From Antrihabitans cavernicola (lineage in GTDB: Bacteria; Actinomycetota; Actinomycetes; Mycobacteriales; Mycobacteriaceae): a stretch of DNA of 64,000 nt. Positions 56,696-64,000 of the stretch are shown in pieces. The stretch is taken from assembly GCF_008297975.1 (NCBI RefSeq), contig NZ_VLNY01000003.1:482770-546769 (forward strand), given 5' to 3'. The notes below the pieces were generated by a model. The model ran no database searches and was not told where the DNA came from. It saw only the letters and a program-made list of their open reading frames with translations. Position 1 is the stretch's first letter, and each line of letters begins with the position of its first letter. The position numbers and the translations under genes were made by a program.

Positions 56696-58095
56696 CGTCG
56701 GTGCAGCTCGACCAGCGGCATCGCACGATCATCCTGGCAATCTGCTGCAGCAGCTTGTTCATCGTCGGGCTCGACAACACGATCGTGAACCTTGCGTTGC
56801 CGTCCATCGGCCGCGATTTCCACGCGTCGTTGACCGAACTCCAGTGGACCATCGATGCGTACACGCTGGTTCTCGCCAGCCTGCTGATGCTGGCTGGCTC
56901 GATGGGCGATCGAATCGGACGCCGACGCGTCTTCCAGACCGGCCTGGTCCTGTTCAGCATGGGCTCGCTGCTGTGCAGCGTCGCGCCCAATACTGCGACG
57001 CTGATCGTGTTCAGGATGATTCAAGCCGTAGGTGGCTCGATGCTCAATCCGGTGGCGATGTCCATCATCACCAATACCTTCACCGAACCACGCGAGCGGG
57101 CGCGTGCGATCGGAGTCTGGGGCGGCGTCGTCGGACTGAGCATGGCGTTGGGCCCGCTGGTCGGCGGGATTCTGGTGGACACCGTCGGCTGGCGCTCGAT
57201 CTTCTGGATCAACGTCCCGGTCGGCATCGCCGCGGTGATCCTGGCGGCGAAGTTCGTTCCGGAATCTCGTGCCGCACACGCCCGCCGACCGGATCCGATC
57301 GGGCAGCTCCTGATCATGGTGCTGTTGGCGACGCTCACCTACGGGATCATCGAAGGACCCCGATTGGGTTGGGGCTCACCGTGGATCATCGCTTGCTTCG
57401 TCGCAGCCGTTGCTGCAGGCCTGTCGCTCGTGCCGTACGAATCACGACGCGCGGAACCGTTGCTCGATCCACGCTTCTTCAAGAGCGCGCCGTTCAGCGG
57501 AGCGACGGTGATCGCGGTCAGCGCGTTTGCCGCTCTCGCAGGCTTCCTGTTTCTCAATTCGCTGTATCTGCAAGAAGTTCGGGACTTCACGCCGCTGCAT
57601 GCAGGTCTGCTCACCCTGCCGATGGCCGCGACGACGGCAGTGCTCGCCCCGATCTCCGGGCGGATCGTCGGCGCGCGGGGGCCGCGCATTCCGTTGCTGA
57701 TCGGGGGAGCGGGGATCACGGTGAGCGCCGCGCTGCTCACGACGCTCACGACGTCCTCGTCGGTAGGGATGCTCGCGGTGGCGTACGTGCTCTTCGGTAT
57801 CGGCTTCAGCTTCGTCAATCCACCGATCACCAACTCGGCGGTGTCGGGGATGCCGTTGTCGCGTGCGGGTGTTGCGGCTGCTGTCGCGTCGACGAGTCGG
57901 CAGGTCGGGTCTGCGCTCGGCGTCGCGGTTCTCGGATCGGTGGTCACCTCGGGGATCGTCGGCCCCATCGGCACCGGTTTCGTCGATGCAGCCCGGACGG
58001 GATGGATCATCATGGGCTGTTGTGGGCTCGTCGTACTGGCAGTCGGTTGGATCTCGACCGGCGAGTGGGCGAACCAGAGTGCGCGCCGGTTGTAG
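56692..58095 (+). CDS. DHA2-family MFS drug-efflux-type transporter
   Basis: The 467-residue protein has about fourteen helices and the DHA2 (EmrB/QacA) motifs: LDNTIVNLALPSIGRDF in helix 1, GSMGDRIGRRRVFQTGL (loop 2-3), and ALGPLVGGILVDTVGWRSIFWINVPVG (motif C, proton/drug antiport). Export of toxic compounds is inferred. GTG 56692 overlaps the stop of the small membrane protein; the open frame upstream is a shadow. Confidence 0.87.
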   Translation: MTSVQLDQRHRTIILAICCSSLFIVGLDNTIVNLALPSIGRDFHASLTELQWTIDAYTLVLASLLMLAGSMGDRIGRRRVFQTGLVLFSMGSLLCSVAPNTATLIVFRMIQAVGGSMLNPVAMSIITNTFTEPRERARAIGVWGGVVGLSMALGPLVGGILVDTVGWRSIFWINVPVGIAAVILAAKFVPESRAAHARRPDPIGQLLIMVLLATLTYGIIEGPRLGWGSPWIIACFVAAVAAGLSLVPYESRRAEPLLDPRFFKSAPFSGATVIAVSAFAALAGFLFLNSLYLQEVRDFTPLHAGLLTLPMAATTAVLAPISGRIVGARGPRIPLLIGGAGITVSAALLTTLTTSSSVGMLAVAYVLFGIGFSFVNPPITNSAVSGMPLSRAGVAAAVASTSRQVGSALGVAVLGSVVTSGIVGPIGTGFVDAARTGWIIMGCCGLVVLAVGWISTGEWANQSARRL

Positions 58096-58168
58096 CGCGA
58101 AGGCCGACATCGCGGACCACCCGTGCCTTATGTTCGAGTGGCACACCGACTTCGACAAGAGGAACGCA

Positions 58169-58549
58169 ATGCCGCTGCCACATCGACTCGCACTGGTGAA
58201 CCGACGAGTGACGAACCGCGTCGTCGGCGCGGTCGCGGGGTGGGCGCCGGGATTCGCGATCGTGGTCCACAAGGGACGCAAGTCCGGTCGCGAGTACCGA
58301 ACACCGGTGAACGTGTTCCACCGCGAGGACGGATATCGCTTCGCGCTCACCTACGGCACCGAGTCCGACTGGGTCAAAAACGTCCTCGCAGAGGGCGGCT
58401 GCACCATCGAAACCCAGGGCAAGACAGTCGAATTGGTCGATCCGGTGATCATGCGAGGCGATCCGGCCGGTTGGGCTCCCTTGGTGGTCCGGCAAGTATT
58501 ACGTGGGATCGACGCGGCCGACTATCTGCAAGCGACCGTGCGTTCGTGA
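58169..58549 (+). CDS. Nitroreductase-family deazaflavin (F420)-dependent protein
   Basis: The 126-residue protein fits the small Ddn-like group: FAIVVHKGRKSGREYRTPVNVFHREDGYRFALTYGTESDWVKNVLAEGGC, a split beta-barrel that binds deazaflavin F420. Likely substrates are quinones or nitro compounds. ATG 58169 has AGAGGA upstream; longer starts are possible. It precedes dop by 56 bp, but dop has its own promoter motif. Confidence 0.85.
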   Translation: MPLPHRLALVNRRVTNRVVGAVAGWAPGFAIVVHKGRKSGREYRTPVNVFHREDGYRFALTYGTESDWVKNVLAEGGCTIETQGKTVELVDPVIMRGDPAGWAPLVVRQVLRGIDAADYLQATVRS

Positions 58550-58605
58550 TCGGGCAGTTGGACCGCTGACAAATTGGCCAGGCCACGGTCGCATAGGCTC
58601 GTGCC

Positions 58606-60105
58606 ATGCAGCGAATTATCGGAATCGAGGTCGAATACGGCATTTCGTCGCCCACGGAGGCCTCGGCCAATCCGATCCTCACGTCGACGCAGGCCGTACT
58701 CGCCTATGCAGCCGCCGAGGGCGTGCCTCGCGCTAAGCGCACCCGGTGGGACTACGAGGTGGAGTCGCCGCTGCGGGATGCGCGCGGATTCGACCTTGGT
58801 CGCTCGAGCGGTCCTGCACCGGTGATCGACGCCGACGAGATCGGCGCTGCCAACATGATCCTCACCAACGGCGCGCGGCTCTACGTCGACCACGCGCACC
58901 CCGAATACTCGGCACCCGAGGTCACCGATCCGATGGACGCCGTCATCTGGGACAAGGCCGGCGAGCGCGTGATGGAGGCCGCCGCGCGGCATGCGGGCAG
59001 TGTTCCAGGAACGCCGAAACTGCAGTTGTACAAGAACAACGTCGACGGCAAGGGTGCGTCCTACGGCACCCACGAGAACTATCTGATGAGCCGCGATACG
59101 CCGTTCAATTCGATCATCACGGGACTGTCGCCGTTCTTCGCGTCGCGCCAGGTGATCTGCGGGTCGGGGCGGGTCGGCATCGGGCAATCCGGCGACGACG
59201 CAGGCTTCCAACTGTCTCAGCGCGCTGATTACATCGAGGTCGAGGTCGGGCTCGAGACAACCCTCAAGCGTGGCATCATCAACACCCGCGACGAGCCGCA
59301 CGCCGATGCCGACAAGTACCGCAGGCTGCACGTCATCATCGGTGATGCGAACCTCGCCGAGATGTCGACCTACCTGAAGGTCGGCACCACCGCGCTGGTG
59401 CTCGACATCATCGAGGCCGGCGTCGACCTGTCCGATCTGCAACTCGCTCGACCGGTCACCGCTGTGCACACGATCAGCCACGATCCGACGTTGCGCGCCG
59501 TTGTCGCGCTTGCCGATGGTCGAGAGCTCACCGGTTTGGCCCTGCAGCGGATCTATCTGGAACGCGTGTCGGCCTACCTCCAGAAGCAGGGAAACGACGA
59601 TCCACGCGCCGCCGACATCGTCGAGAAGTGGGCGATGGTGCTCGACCTGCTCGAGCGGGACCCGATGGAGTGTGCCGACATTCTCGACTGGCCGGCAAAG
59701 CTTCGGCTGCTCGAGGGCATTCGCAACCGGGAGGGACTCGGCTGGGCAGCACCGAAGCTGCATCTGGTGGATCTGCAGTACTCCGATGTCCGGCTGGACA
59801 AGGGGCTCTACAACCGACTCGTCGCCCGTGGCTCGATGAAGCGACTGGTCTCCGAGCAAGAAGTCCTCGACGCGATGAAGAACCCGCCTGCGGACACCCG
59901 CGCGTACTTCCGGGGCGAGTGTCTGCGTCGGTTCGGTTCCGAGATCGCGGCGGCGAGCTGGGACTCGGTGATATTCGATCTCGGCGGCGATTCGTTGGTC
60001 CGCATTCCGACGCTCGAGCCGCTGCGGGGCACCAAATCGCACGTCGGAGCGTTGCTGGACTCGGTGAACACCGCCGCCGAACTGGTGGATCAGCTCACCA
60101 CTTGA
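58606..60105 (+). CDS. dop: Pup deamidase/depupylase
   Basis: Dop converts the C-terminal glutamine of Pup to glutamate and removes Pup from substrates, using ATP as cofactor. The 499-residue glutamine-synthetase-like fold starts [14 protein letters not shown], where the E-x-E metal residues lie, and has [20 protein letters not shown], the ATP-binding DQSD-like [11 protein letters not shown] and [12 protein letters not shown]. The Dop-specific loop near residue 40 ([12 protein letters not shown]) is present, which distinguishes it from PafA. ATG 58606 has a TAGGCT box 6 nt upstream, so a leaderless start is likely. Confidence 0.95.
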   Translation: MQRIIGIEVEYGISSPTEASANPILTSTQAVLAYAAAEGVPRAKRTRWDYEVESPLRDARGFDLGRSSGPAPVIDADEIGAANMILTNGARLYVDHAHPEYSAPEVTDPMDAVIWDKAGERVMEAAARHAGSVPGTPKLQLYKNNVDGKGASYGTHENYLMSRDTPFNSIITGLSPFFASRQVICGSGRVGIGQSGDDAGFQLSQRADYIEVEVGLETTLKRGIINTRDEPHADADKYRRLHVIIGDANLAEMSTYLKVGTTALVLDIIEAGVDLSDLQLARPVTAVHTISHDPTLRAVVALADGRELTGLALQRIYLERVSAYLQKQGNDDPRAADIVEKWAMVLDLLERDPMECADILDWPAKLRLLEGIRNREGLGWAAPKLHLVDLQYSDVRLDKGLYNRLVARGSMKRLVSEQEVLDAMKNPPADTRAYFRGECLRRFGSEIAAASWDSVIFDLGGDSLVRIPTLEPLRGTKSHVGALLDSVNTAAELVDQLTT

Positions 60106-60241
60106 CCAGGACTCGCGCCCGGCAAATCCGCGGCTGCCACCCCTGTGTCACCGTGGCTCGGTAGGGTAAAGGTCCGAGAACACCCAAGTACCTCGAGTGC
60201 TGATACCTCGTGGTGCACGGCATATGAGGAGGTCGGCTGCT

Positions 60242-60436
60242 ATGGCGCAGGAACAGACCAAGCGCACCGGTGGCGGCGACGAGGACGAGGTCCCCGGTGG
60301 GGACGGATCCGCGGGCCAGGAACGTCGCGAGAAGCTTGCCGACGACACCGACGACCTGCTCGACGAGATCGACGACGTGCTCGAGGAGAACGCCGAAGAC
60401 TTCGTCCGCGCGTATGTCCAGAAGGGTGGCCAGTGA
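60242..60436 (+). CDS. pup: Prokaryotic ubiquitin-like protein Pup
   Basis: The 64-residue disordered protein has the conserved core [28 protein letters not shown] split over residues 37-64; its C terminus is GGQ. The terminal glutamine must be deamidated by Dop before PafA attaches Pup to substrate lysines. ATG 60242 has GAGGAGG about 10 nt upstream. The stop overlaps the prcB start (GTGA). Confidence 0.97.
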   Translation: MAQEQTKRTGGGDEDEVPGGDGSAGQERREKLADDTDDLLDEIDDVLEENAEDFVRAYVQKGGQ

Positions 60437-61251
60437 CGTCCGATCGTTCACTCTCGCCGAACCTGTCGTCGTTCACCGAGCACCTGCGGGCGACCGCCCC
60501 GGAGCTGTTGCCGTGGAACCGATTCGACGCCGGTAAGGGTGACGGTGATATCGCTCCACACGGCACGACGATCGTTGCGCTCACCTATGCGGACGGCGTT
60601 CTGATCGCAGGTGATCGCCGTGCGACGCAGGGCAACCTGATCGCGAATCGCGACATCGACAAGATCTACATCACCGACGAGTACTCGGCGGCAGGTATTG
60701 CCGGCACGGCGGGCATCGCGATCGAACTCGTGCGGCTCTTCGCTGTCGAACTCGAGCATTACGAGAAGATCGAGGGCGTTCCACTCACGTTCTCCGGTAA
60801 GGCAAGTCGGTTGTCGGCGATGGTGCGAGGCAACCTGCCTGCCGCTATGCAAGGTCTGGCTGCCATTCCGCTGCTGGTCGGCTACGACACCGCCGTGACG
60901 GACCCCGCGGAGGCCGGTCGCATCGTGTCCTACGACGTGGTCGGCGGTCGCAGCGAGGAGCGCAACTACCACGGCGTGGGTTCGGGTTCGTTGTTCGCGA
61001 AGTCGGCGCTCAAGAAGCTGTACAAGCGCGGCCTCGACGAGTCGCAGGCGCTGCGAATCGCCGTCGAGTCCCTCTACGACGCTGCCGACGACGATTCCGC
61101 AACGGGAGGCCCGGATCTGGTGCGTCGCATCTATCCCACCGCCGTTTTCATCACCGCCGACGGCGCCGCCCAGGTTCCTGCCGAGCGCACCGAGGAAGTG
61201 GCGAAAGCCGTTGTGGCCGACCGAACCGATCAGGGGGGTGCTGCGCGATGA
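60433..61251 (+). CDS. prcB: Proteasome beta subunit
   Basis: PrcB is the protease subunit of the 20S core. An N-terminal propeptide of 44 residues ends in APHG, and mature catalytic T45 starts [20 protein letters not shown] and K of the active site are visible (GDRRAT and KIYITDEYS). The 272 residues match the family. GTG 60433 overlaps the pup stop. Its stop overlaps the prcA start (ATGA), so beta and alpha are coupled. Confidence 0.96.
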   Translation: MTSDRSLSPNLSSFTEHLRATAPELLPWNRFDAGKGDGDIAPHGTTIVALTYADGVLIAGDRRATQGNLIANRDIDKIYITDEYSAAGIAGTAGIAIELVRLFAVELEHYEKIEGVPLTFSGKASRLSAMVRGNLPAAMQGLAAIPLLVGYDTAVTDPAEAGRIVSYDVVGGRSEERNYHGVGSGSLFAKSALKKLYKRGLDESQALRIAVESLYDAADDDSATGGPDLVRRIYPTAVFITADGAAQVPAERTEEVAKAVVADRTDQGGAAR

Positions 61252-62000
61252 CGATGCCGTACTACGCATCTGCCGAGCAGATCATGCGCGACCGCTCGGA
61301 GTTGGCGCGTAAGGGAATTGCACGTGGACGCAGCGTTGTCGTGCTCACGTACGACCAGGGAGTGCTGTTCGTCGCGGAGAACCCGTCGACTGCGCTGAAC
61401 AAGGTGAGCGAGCTGTACGACCGCGTCGGGTTCGCCGCCGTGGGCAAGTACAACGAGTTCGAGAATCTGCGTCGCGCCGGGATCATGCATGCGGATACCC
61501 GTGGCTACTCCTACGATCGGCGCGACGTCACCGGCCGTACCCTCGCGAATGCGTACGCGCAGCTTCTCGGCACCATTTTCACCGATCAGTTGAAGCCGTA
61601 CGAGGTGGAGATCTGTGTGGCCGAGGTCGGCTACCCCGACAGCCCCAAACCGCCGCAGCTTTATCGCATCACTTACGACGGTTCCATCGGTGACGAACGT
61701 GAGTTCATCGTGATGGGCGGCACGACCGAGCCCATCGTGACGGCACTCAAGAGCTCGTTCGAACCCGGCCTCGACCTGGCCGGTGCGGTCTCCGTCGCGG
61801 TCGGGGCGTTGCGGGCCGGAATCGCCGAGCCTGCCAACGGCGACAAGGAGAAGCGGACGATCGACGACTCCGCACTCGAGGTCGCAGTTCTCGATCAGTC
61901 GCGTCCGCGCCGGGCCTTCCGGCGGCTCACCGGTCCGGCACTGCAGACCGTGCTTCCCGCGGCTGCCGCGAAGCCTGCCGAGTCGGACGAGAAGAACTAA
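61248..62000 (+). CDS. prcA: Proteasome alpha subunit
   Basis: PrcA forms the outer rings of the core and its gate. The 250-residue protein begins [36 protein letters not shown]; the N-terminal octapeptide region closes the pore. It keeps the family helix [24 protein letters not shown] and has a C-terminal tail with K/E-rich residues. ATG 61248 overlaps the prcB stop. pafA is not within the window. Confidence 0.96.
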   Translation: MTMPYYASAEQIMRDRSELARKGIARGRSVVVLTYDQGVLFVAENPSTALNKVSELYDRVGFAAVGKYNEFENLRRAGIMHADTRGYSYDRRDVTGRTLANAYAQLLGTIFTDQLKPYEVEICVAEVGYPDSPKPPQLYRITYDGSIGDEREFIVMGGTTEPIVTALKSSFEPGLDLAGAVSVAVGALRAGIAEPANGDKEKRTIDDSALEVAVLDQSRPRRAFRRLTGPALQTVLPAAAAKPAESDEKN

Positions 62001-62056
62001 GCCTCAGCAACATCGGGCGCGTGGCACGGTTGACATGCCGCGTTTGGGTGACTTGA

Positions 62057-62074
62057 CTGTGATCTAGTTCACAG
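62057..62074. promoter_or_regulatory. CRP/GlxR-type binding site upstream of the sugar porter
   Basis: The inverted repeat CTGTGATCTAGTTCACAG (62057-62074) matches the CRP/GlxR consensus TGTGAxxxxxxTCACA exactly in both half-sites. It lies about 110 bp before the sugar-porter start, in the 183-bp gap after prcA. It suggests cAMP-dependent control of the porter. Confidence 0.85.
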
Positions 62075-62139
62075 CAGGGAACTCGGTTGGTTTCAGGCCG
62101 AATGTCGCCGCTGCGCACGCATAGAACACCAGCGTCCGT

Positions 62140-62160
62140 GGCGGGCATTCGAAGCCCGCC
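62140..62160 (+). other. Hairpin in the 5' region of the sugar porter
   Basis: A 7-bp stem GGCGGGC/GCCCGCC with a 7-nt loop (ATTCGAA) lies 23 bp before ATG 62184, just upstream of the GAGGAG ribosome-binding site. It might end transcription from the prcA operon or fold in the mRNA leader. No U-tract follows. Confidence 0.45.
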
Positions 62161-62183
62161 AAGGCTGAGTTTCGAGGAGCCTG

Positions 62184-63617
62184 ATGAGCGAGCATGCTTC
62201 ATTCGCCGACGAGCCGTCGATCTACGACGACACGGACCCACAGGCCGGCAAGGGAGTAGTCCGAATAGCGTCTGTTGCCGCACTCGGCGGCTTCCTGTTC
62301 GGCTACGACAGTGCGGTCATCAACGGTGCCGTTTCGGCAATCCAGGATCAATTCAACGTCGATGCGACCACACTCGGTTTCGCGGTTGCATCGGCGTTGC
62401 TGGGCGCCGCGGTCGGAGCATTGTCCGCGGGGCGAGTCGCCGATCGATTCGGTCGCCTCTTCGTCATGAAAGTCGCTGCGGTCCTGTTCCTGGTGAGCGC
62501 CATCGGAGCCGGCATCGCACCGAGCCTGTGGGTCTTGATCGTGTTCCGCATCATCGGCGGTCTCGGCGTCGGCGTCGCATCGGTGATTGCCCCCGCCTAC
62601 ATCGCGGAAGTGTCACCGGCGCGAATTCGCGGTCGGCTCGCATCGCTGCAGCAACTCGCCATCGTGACCGGAATCTTCCTGTCTCTCTTGGTCGATTTCC
62701 TGCTCGCGAAGGCGGCGGGTGGCTCGAAGGAAGAGTTGTGGTTCGGCATGGAGGCGTGGCGGTGGATGTTCATCGCGATGGTCATTCCCGCCCTGGCATA
62801 CGGCCTACTGTCGCTGACGATTCCGGAGTCACCTCGATTCCTCGTTGCCAATCATCGCATCCCGGAAGCTCGCAAGATTTTGAGCATGCTGCTGGGCGAA
62901 AAAGGTCTCGACATCAAGATCCAGCGGATCGAAGAGACGCTGAAGACAGACGTAAAGCCCTCCTGGCGTGATCTTCTCGCGCCGAAGACCGGGCTGCTGC
63001 CGATCGTCTGGGTTGGCTTGGGGCTCTCGGTATTTCAGCAGTTCGTCGGTATCAACGTGATCTTCTACTACTCGAACGTGTTGTGGCAGGCGGTCGGATT
63101 CAGTGAGGACGGGTCGTTCGTCATCACCGTCATCACGTCGGTGGTCAACATCGTGACGACGCTGATCGCGATCGCGTTCGTCGACAGGATCGGCCGAAAA
63201 CCGTTGCTGCTCATCGGATCGGCAGGCATGGCGGTCACACTGATAACGATGGCCATCATCTTCGGCTCTGCGCCTGTGGTCGACGGAACCCCGAAACTGA
63301 GTGGGGCAGAAGGTCCTATCGCGCTGATTGCGGCAAACCTGTTCGTCGTCGCGTTCGGTATGTCGTGGGGACCGGTGGTGTGGGTGCTGCTCGGCGAGTC
63401 GTTCCCGAACCGCATTCGTGCAGCCGCGCTGTCGTTCGCTGCGGCGGGCCAGTGGATTGCCAACTGGGCGATCACGACATCGTTCCCGAGACTGAAGGAT
63501 TTCTCACTCGGTGTCGCCTACGGCTTCTACGGCGTGTGCGCGATTCTCTCCTTCATCTTCGTCTGGAAGTGGGTGCAGGAGACCAAGGGCAAAGAGCTGG
63601 AGGACATGCAAGCCTGA
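62184..63617 (+). CDS. Sugar porter (MFS, SP family)
   Basis: The 477-residue protein has twelve helices and the sugar-porter signatures: GGFLFGYDSAVINGAV in helix 1, GRVADRFGRL, RIIGGLGVGVASVIAPAYIAEVSPARIRG, IPESPRFLV, QQFVGINVIFYYS and the helix 10-12 motif GPVVWVLLGESFPNRIRAAAL. It should be a proton-coupled importer of a hexose, pentose or polyol. Strong GAGGAG precedes ATG 62184. The CRP/GlxR site suggests carbon control. Confidence 0.92.
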   Translation: MSEHASFADEPSIYDDTDPQAGKGVVRIASVAALGGFLFGYDSAVINGAVSAIQDQFNVDATTLGFAVASALLGAAVGALSAGRVADRFGRLFVMKVAAVLFLVSAIGAGIAPSLWVLIVFRIIGGLGVGVASVIAPAYIAEVSPARIRGRLASLQQLAIVTGIFLSLLVDFLLAKAAGGSKEELWFGMEAWRWMFIAMVIPALAYGLLSLTIPESPRFLVANHRIPEARKILSMLLGEKGLDIKIQRIEETLKTDVKPSWRDLLAPKTGLLPIVWVGLGLSVFQQFVGINVIFYYSNVLWQAVGFSEDGSFVITVITSVVNIVTTLIAIAFVDRIGRKPLLLIGSAGMAVTLITMAIIFGSAPVVDGTPKLSGAEGPIALIAANLFVVAFGMSWGPVVWVLLGESFPNRIRAAALSFAAAGQWIANWAITTSFPRLKDFSLGVAYGFYGVCAILSFIFVWKWVQETKGKELEDMQA

Positions 63618-63630
63618 GCAGAATTTCTTG

Positions 63631-63666
63631 GCCGAGCGAACCGGGCGACAGTCCGGTTCGCTCGGC
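63631..63666 (+). terminator. Hairpin terminator after the sugar porter
   Basis: A perfect 14-bp stem (63631-63644 with 63653-63666, GCCGAGCGAACCGG and its complement) has an 8-nt loop and lies 14 bp after the stop. ATTCCTTTGC follows, a weak T-rich tail. Confidence 0.8.
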
Positions 63667-63713
63667 ATTCCTTTGCTCGAAATGGGCTGTCAGGTTGACG
63701 AATTCGATTGTTA

Positions 63714-63736
63714 TCGAACGTGTGTTCGAGTACAAT
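63714..63736 (+). promoter_or_regulatory. Perfect SOS (LexA) box and -10 of a DUF222 gene
   Basis: TCGAACGTGTGTTCGA (63714-63729) is an exact match to the actinobacterial LexA box TCGAAC-N4-GTTCGA. TACAAT (63731-63736) is the probable -10 and the ATG at 63743 lies 6 nt further, so a leaderless, damage-inducible transcript is likely. LexA boxes before 13E12-family genes are known in M. tuberculosis. Confidence 0.88.
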
Positions 63737-63742
63737 TGGAGC

Positions 63743-63880
63743 ATGTTCGATGGGGGTTTCATTCCAAGGGATTTGACGACGGATTTGCCGTTGTTCGAGG
63801 CGTTGTCGTCGGTGGTGGTGCGGGAGAACGTGTGCGCGTTCGAGAAGGTCACGATTGCTGCGGAGTTGTGGGATGTGTGA
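63743..63880 (+). pseudogene. Truncated DUF222/HNH gene interrupted by an IS3-type element
   Basis: The frame starts MFDGGFIPRDLTTDLPLFEALSS, then VVVRENVCAFEKVTIAAELWDV, typical of the DUF222 N terminus, and stops after 45 codons. The TGA stop (63878-63880) belongs to the first bases of an insertion element. The rest of the gene should lie beyond the other end of the element, outside the window. Its promoter with SOS box is intact, so the stub can still be transcribed. Confidence 0.8.
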
Positions 63881-64000
63881 AGTACCCCAGGTTTAGTTCC
63901 TATGTGGTTGCGAGGGCCGGGGTCGGCTGGCTCGCTGGTTGTGAGGTGCCGGTCAAGGTGGCCTCGTACTCGACTGGCGGGACGTAGCCGAGTGATTCAT
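63878..64000 (-). mobile_element. IS3-family insertion sequence, right end (partial)
   Basis: The element begins TGAAGTACCCCAGGTTTAG at 63878, the end lying just outside the transposase stop, and continues past the window. It contains the transposase tail in the minus direction. Only one end is visible, so target duplication and full length cannot be judged. It has inserted into the 5' part of a DUF222 gene. Confidence 0.75.
63900..64000 (-). CDS. IS3-family transposase C terminus (partial)
   Basis: Reading from the window edge on the minus strand, the 33 codons give ESLGYVPPVEYEATLTGTSQ and a short tail, ending at TAG (63902-63900). The LGYVPPVEYE segment is the usual end of IS3 OrfB integrase-type transposases, after the DDE core, which lies outside the window. 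Confidence 0.8.
   Translation of the reverse strand, partial: ESLGYVPPVEYEATLTGTSQPASQPTPALATT

Noticed and set aside
58606..62000. Second Dop-like gene (PafA ligase) in the proteasome block
   Set aside because: Only one glutamine-synthetase-like protein is present and it has the Dop loop; pafA must lie elsewhere.

Overview
The window is high-GC actinobacterial DNA, most likely from Rhodococcus or a close relative in the Mycobacteriales. Three things support this: a Pup-proteasome locus (arc, dop, pup, prcB, prcA), the mycothiol ligase gene mshC, and a backbone that follows, as I remember it, the Mycobacterium tuberculosis block Rv2141c to Rv2109c (M20 peptidase, PEBP, pyrD, lppL, uppP, histidine phosphatase, DUF3090, SCO1664, mshC, PAC2, metH, hisE, hisG, RecB-like, trmI, LppK-like, mpa/arc, dop, pup, prcB, prcA). 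Accessory genes are inserted at several points. Many genes show a TAnnnT box 6-7 nt before the start codon, the signature of leaderless mRNAs, and many operons use ATGA or GTGA stop/start overlaps.

Layout. 1-3.1 kb: tail of a TetR-like gene, a crotonase, and a LigD-type polymerase plus LigC ligase pair. 3.1-7.6 kb: an alpha/beta hydrolase, a two-gene cassette with a DUF6745-like protein, and a divergent rifampicin monooxygenase (rox) preceded by a clear rifamycin-associated element (RAE), then tRNA-Leu(GAG). 7.7-15 kb: peptidase, PEBP, a 21-bp hairpin terminator, fadD, pyrD, a DUF5703-like gene, lppL and an Mtb12-like lipoprotein. 15-21 kb: an MMPL transporter, a hydrolase, a haem-uptake operon hmuTUV with an IdeR-like box, and an aldo/keto reductase. 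21.8-26.2 kb: uppP with a possible leader peptide, then the conserved genes up to mshC.

26.2-33.2 kb holds a three-gene Wadjet-type SMC cassette (jetA, jetB, jetC) with no recognisable jetD nuclease gene in the window. 33.3-42.9 kb: VOC, YqeY-like, hydrolase, MFS, PAC2, metH, HAD, NTF2-like, hisE and hisG. 42.9-47.2 kb is accessory: an autoregulated MerR-VOC protein, a DUF222/HNH (13E12) gene broken by a frameshift, a nucleotidyltransferase-like gene, and an ArsR regulator with a 30-bp operator. 47.2-62 kb: RecB-like nuclease, trmI, lipoprotein, arc, a block of inserted genes (aminotransferase, AIM24, ECF42 sigma with its DGPF partner, cytochrome b plus molybdopterin oxidoreductase, DHA2 transporter, deazaflavin-dependent protein), then dop-pup-prcB-prcA. 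62-64 kb: a sugar porter under a CRP/GlxR-type site, and a second DUF222 gene with a perfect SOS box, cut after 45 codons by an IS3-family element that runs off the window.

The most interesting items are the jetABC cassette without jetD, the DUF6745 cassette beside the RAE-controlled rox gene, the SOS-box leaderless DUF222 genes (one frameshifted, one IS-disrupted), and the leader ORF in front of uppP. Family names come from reading the proteins by eye; no database search was run.
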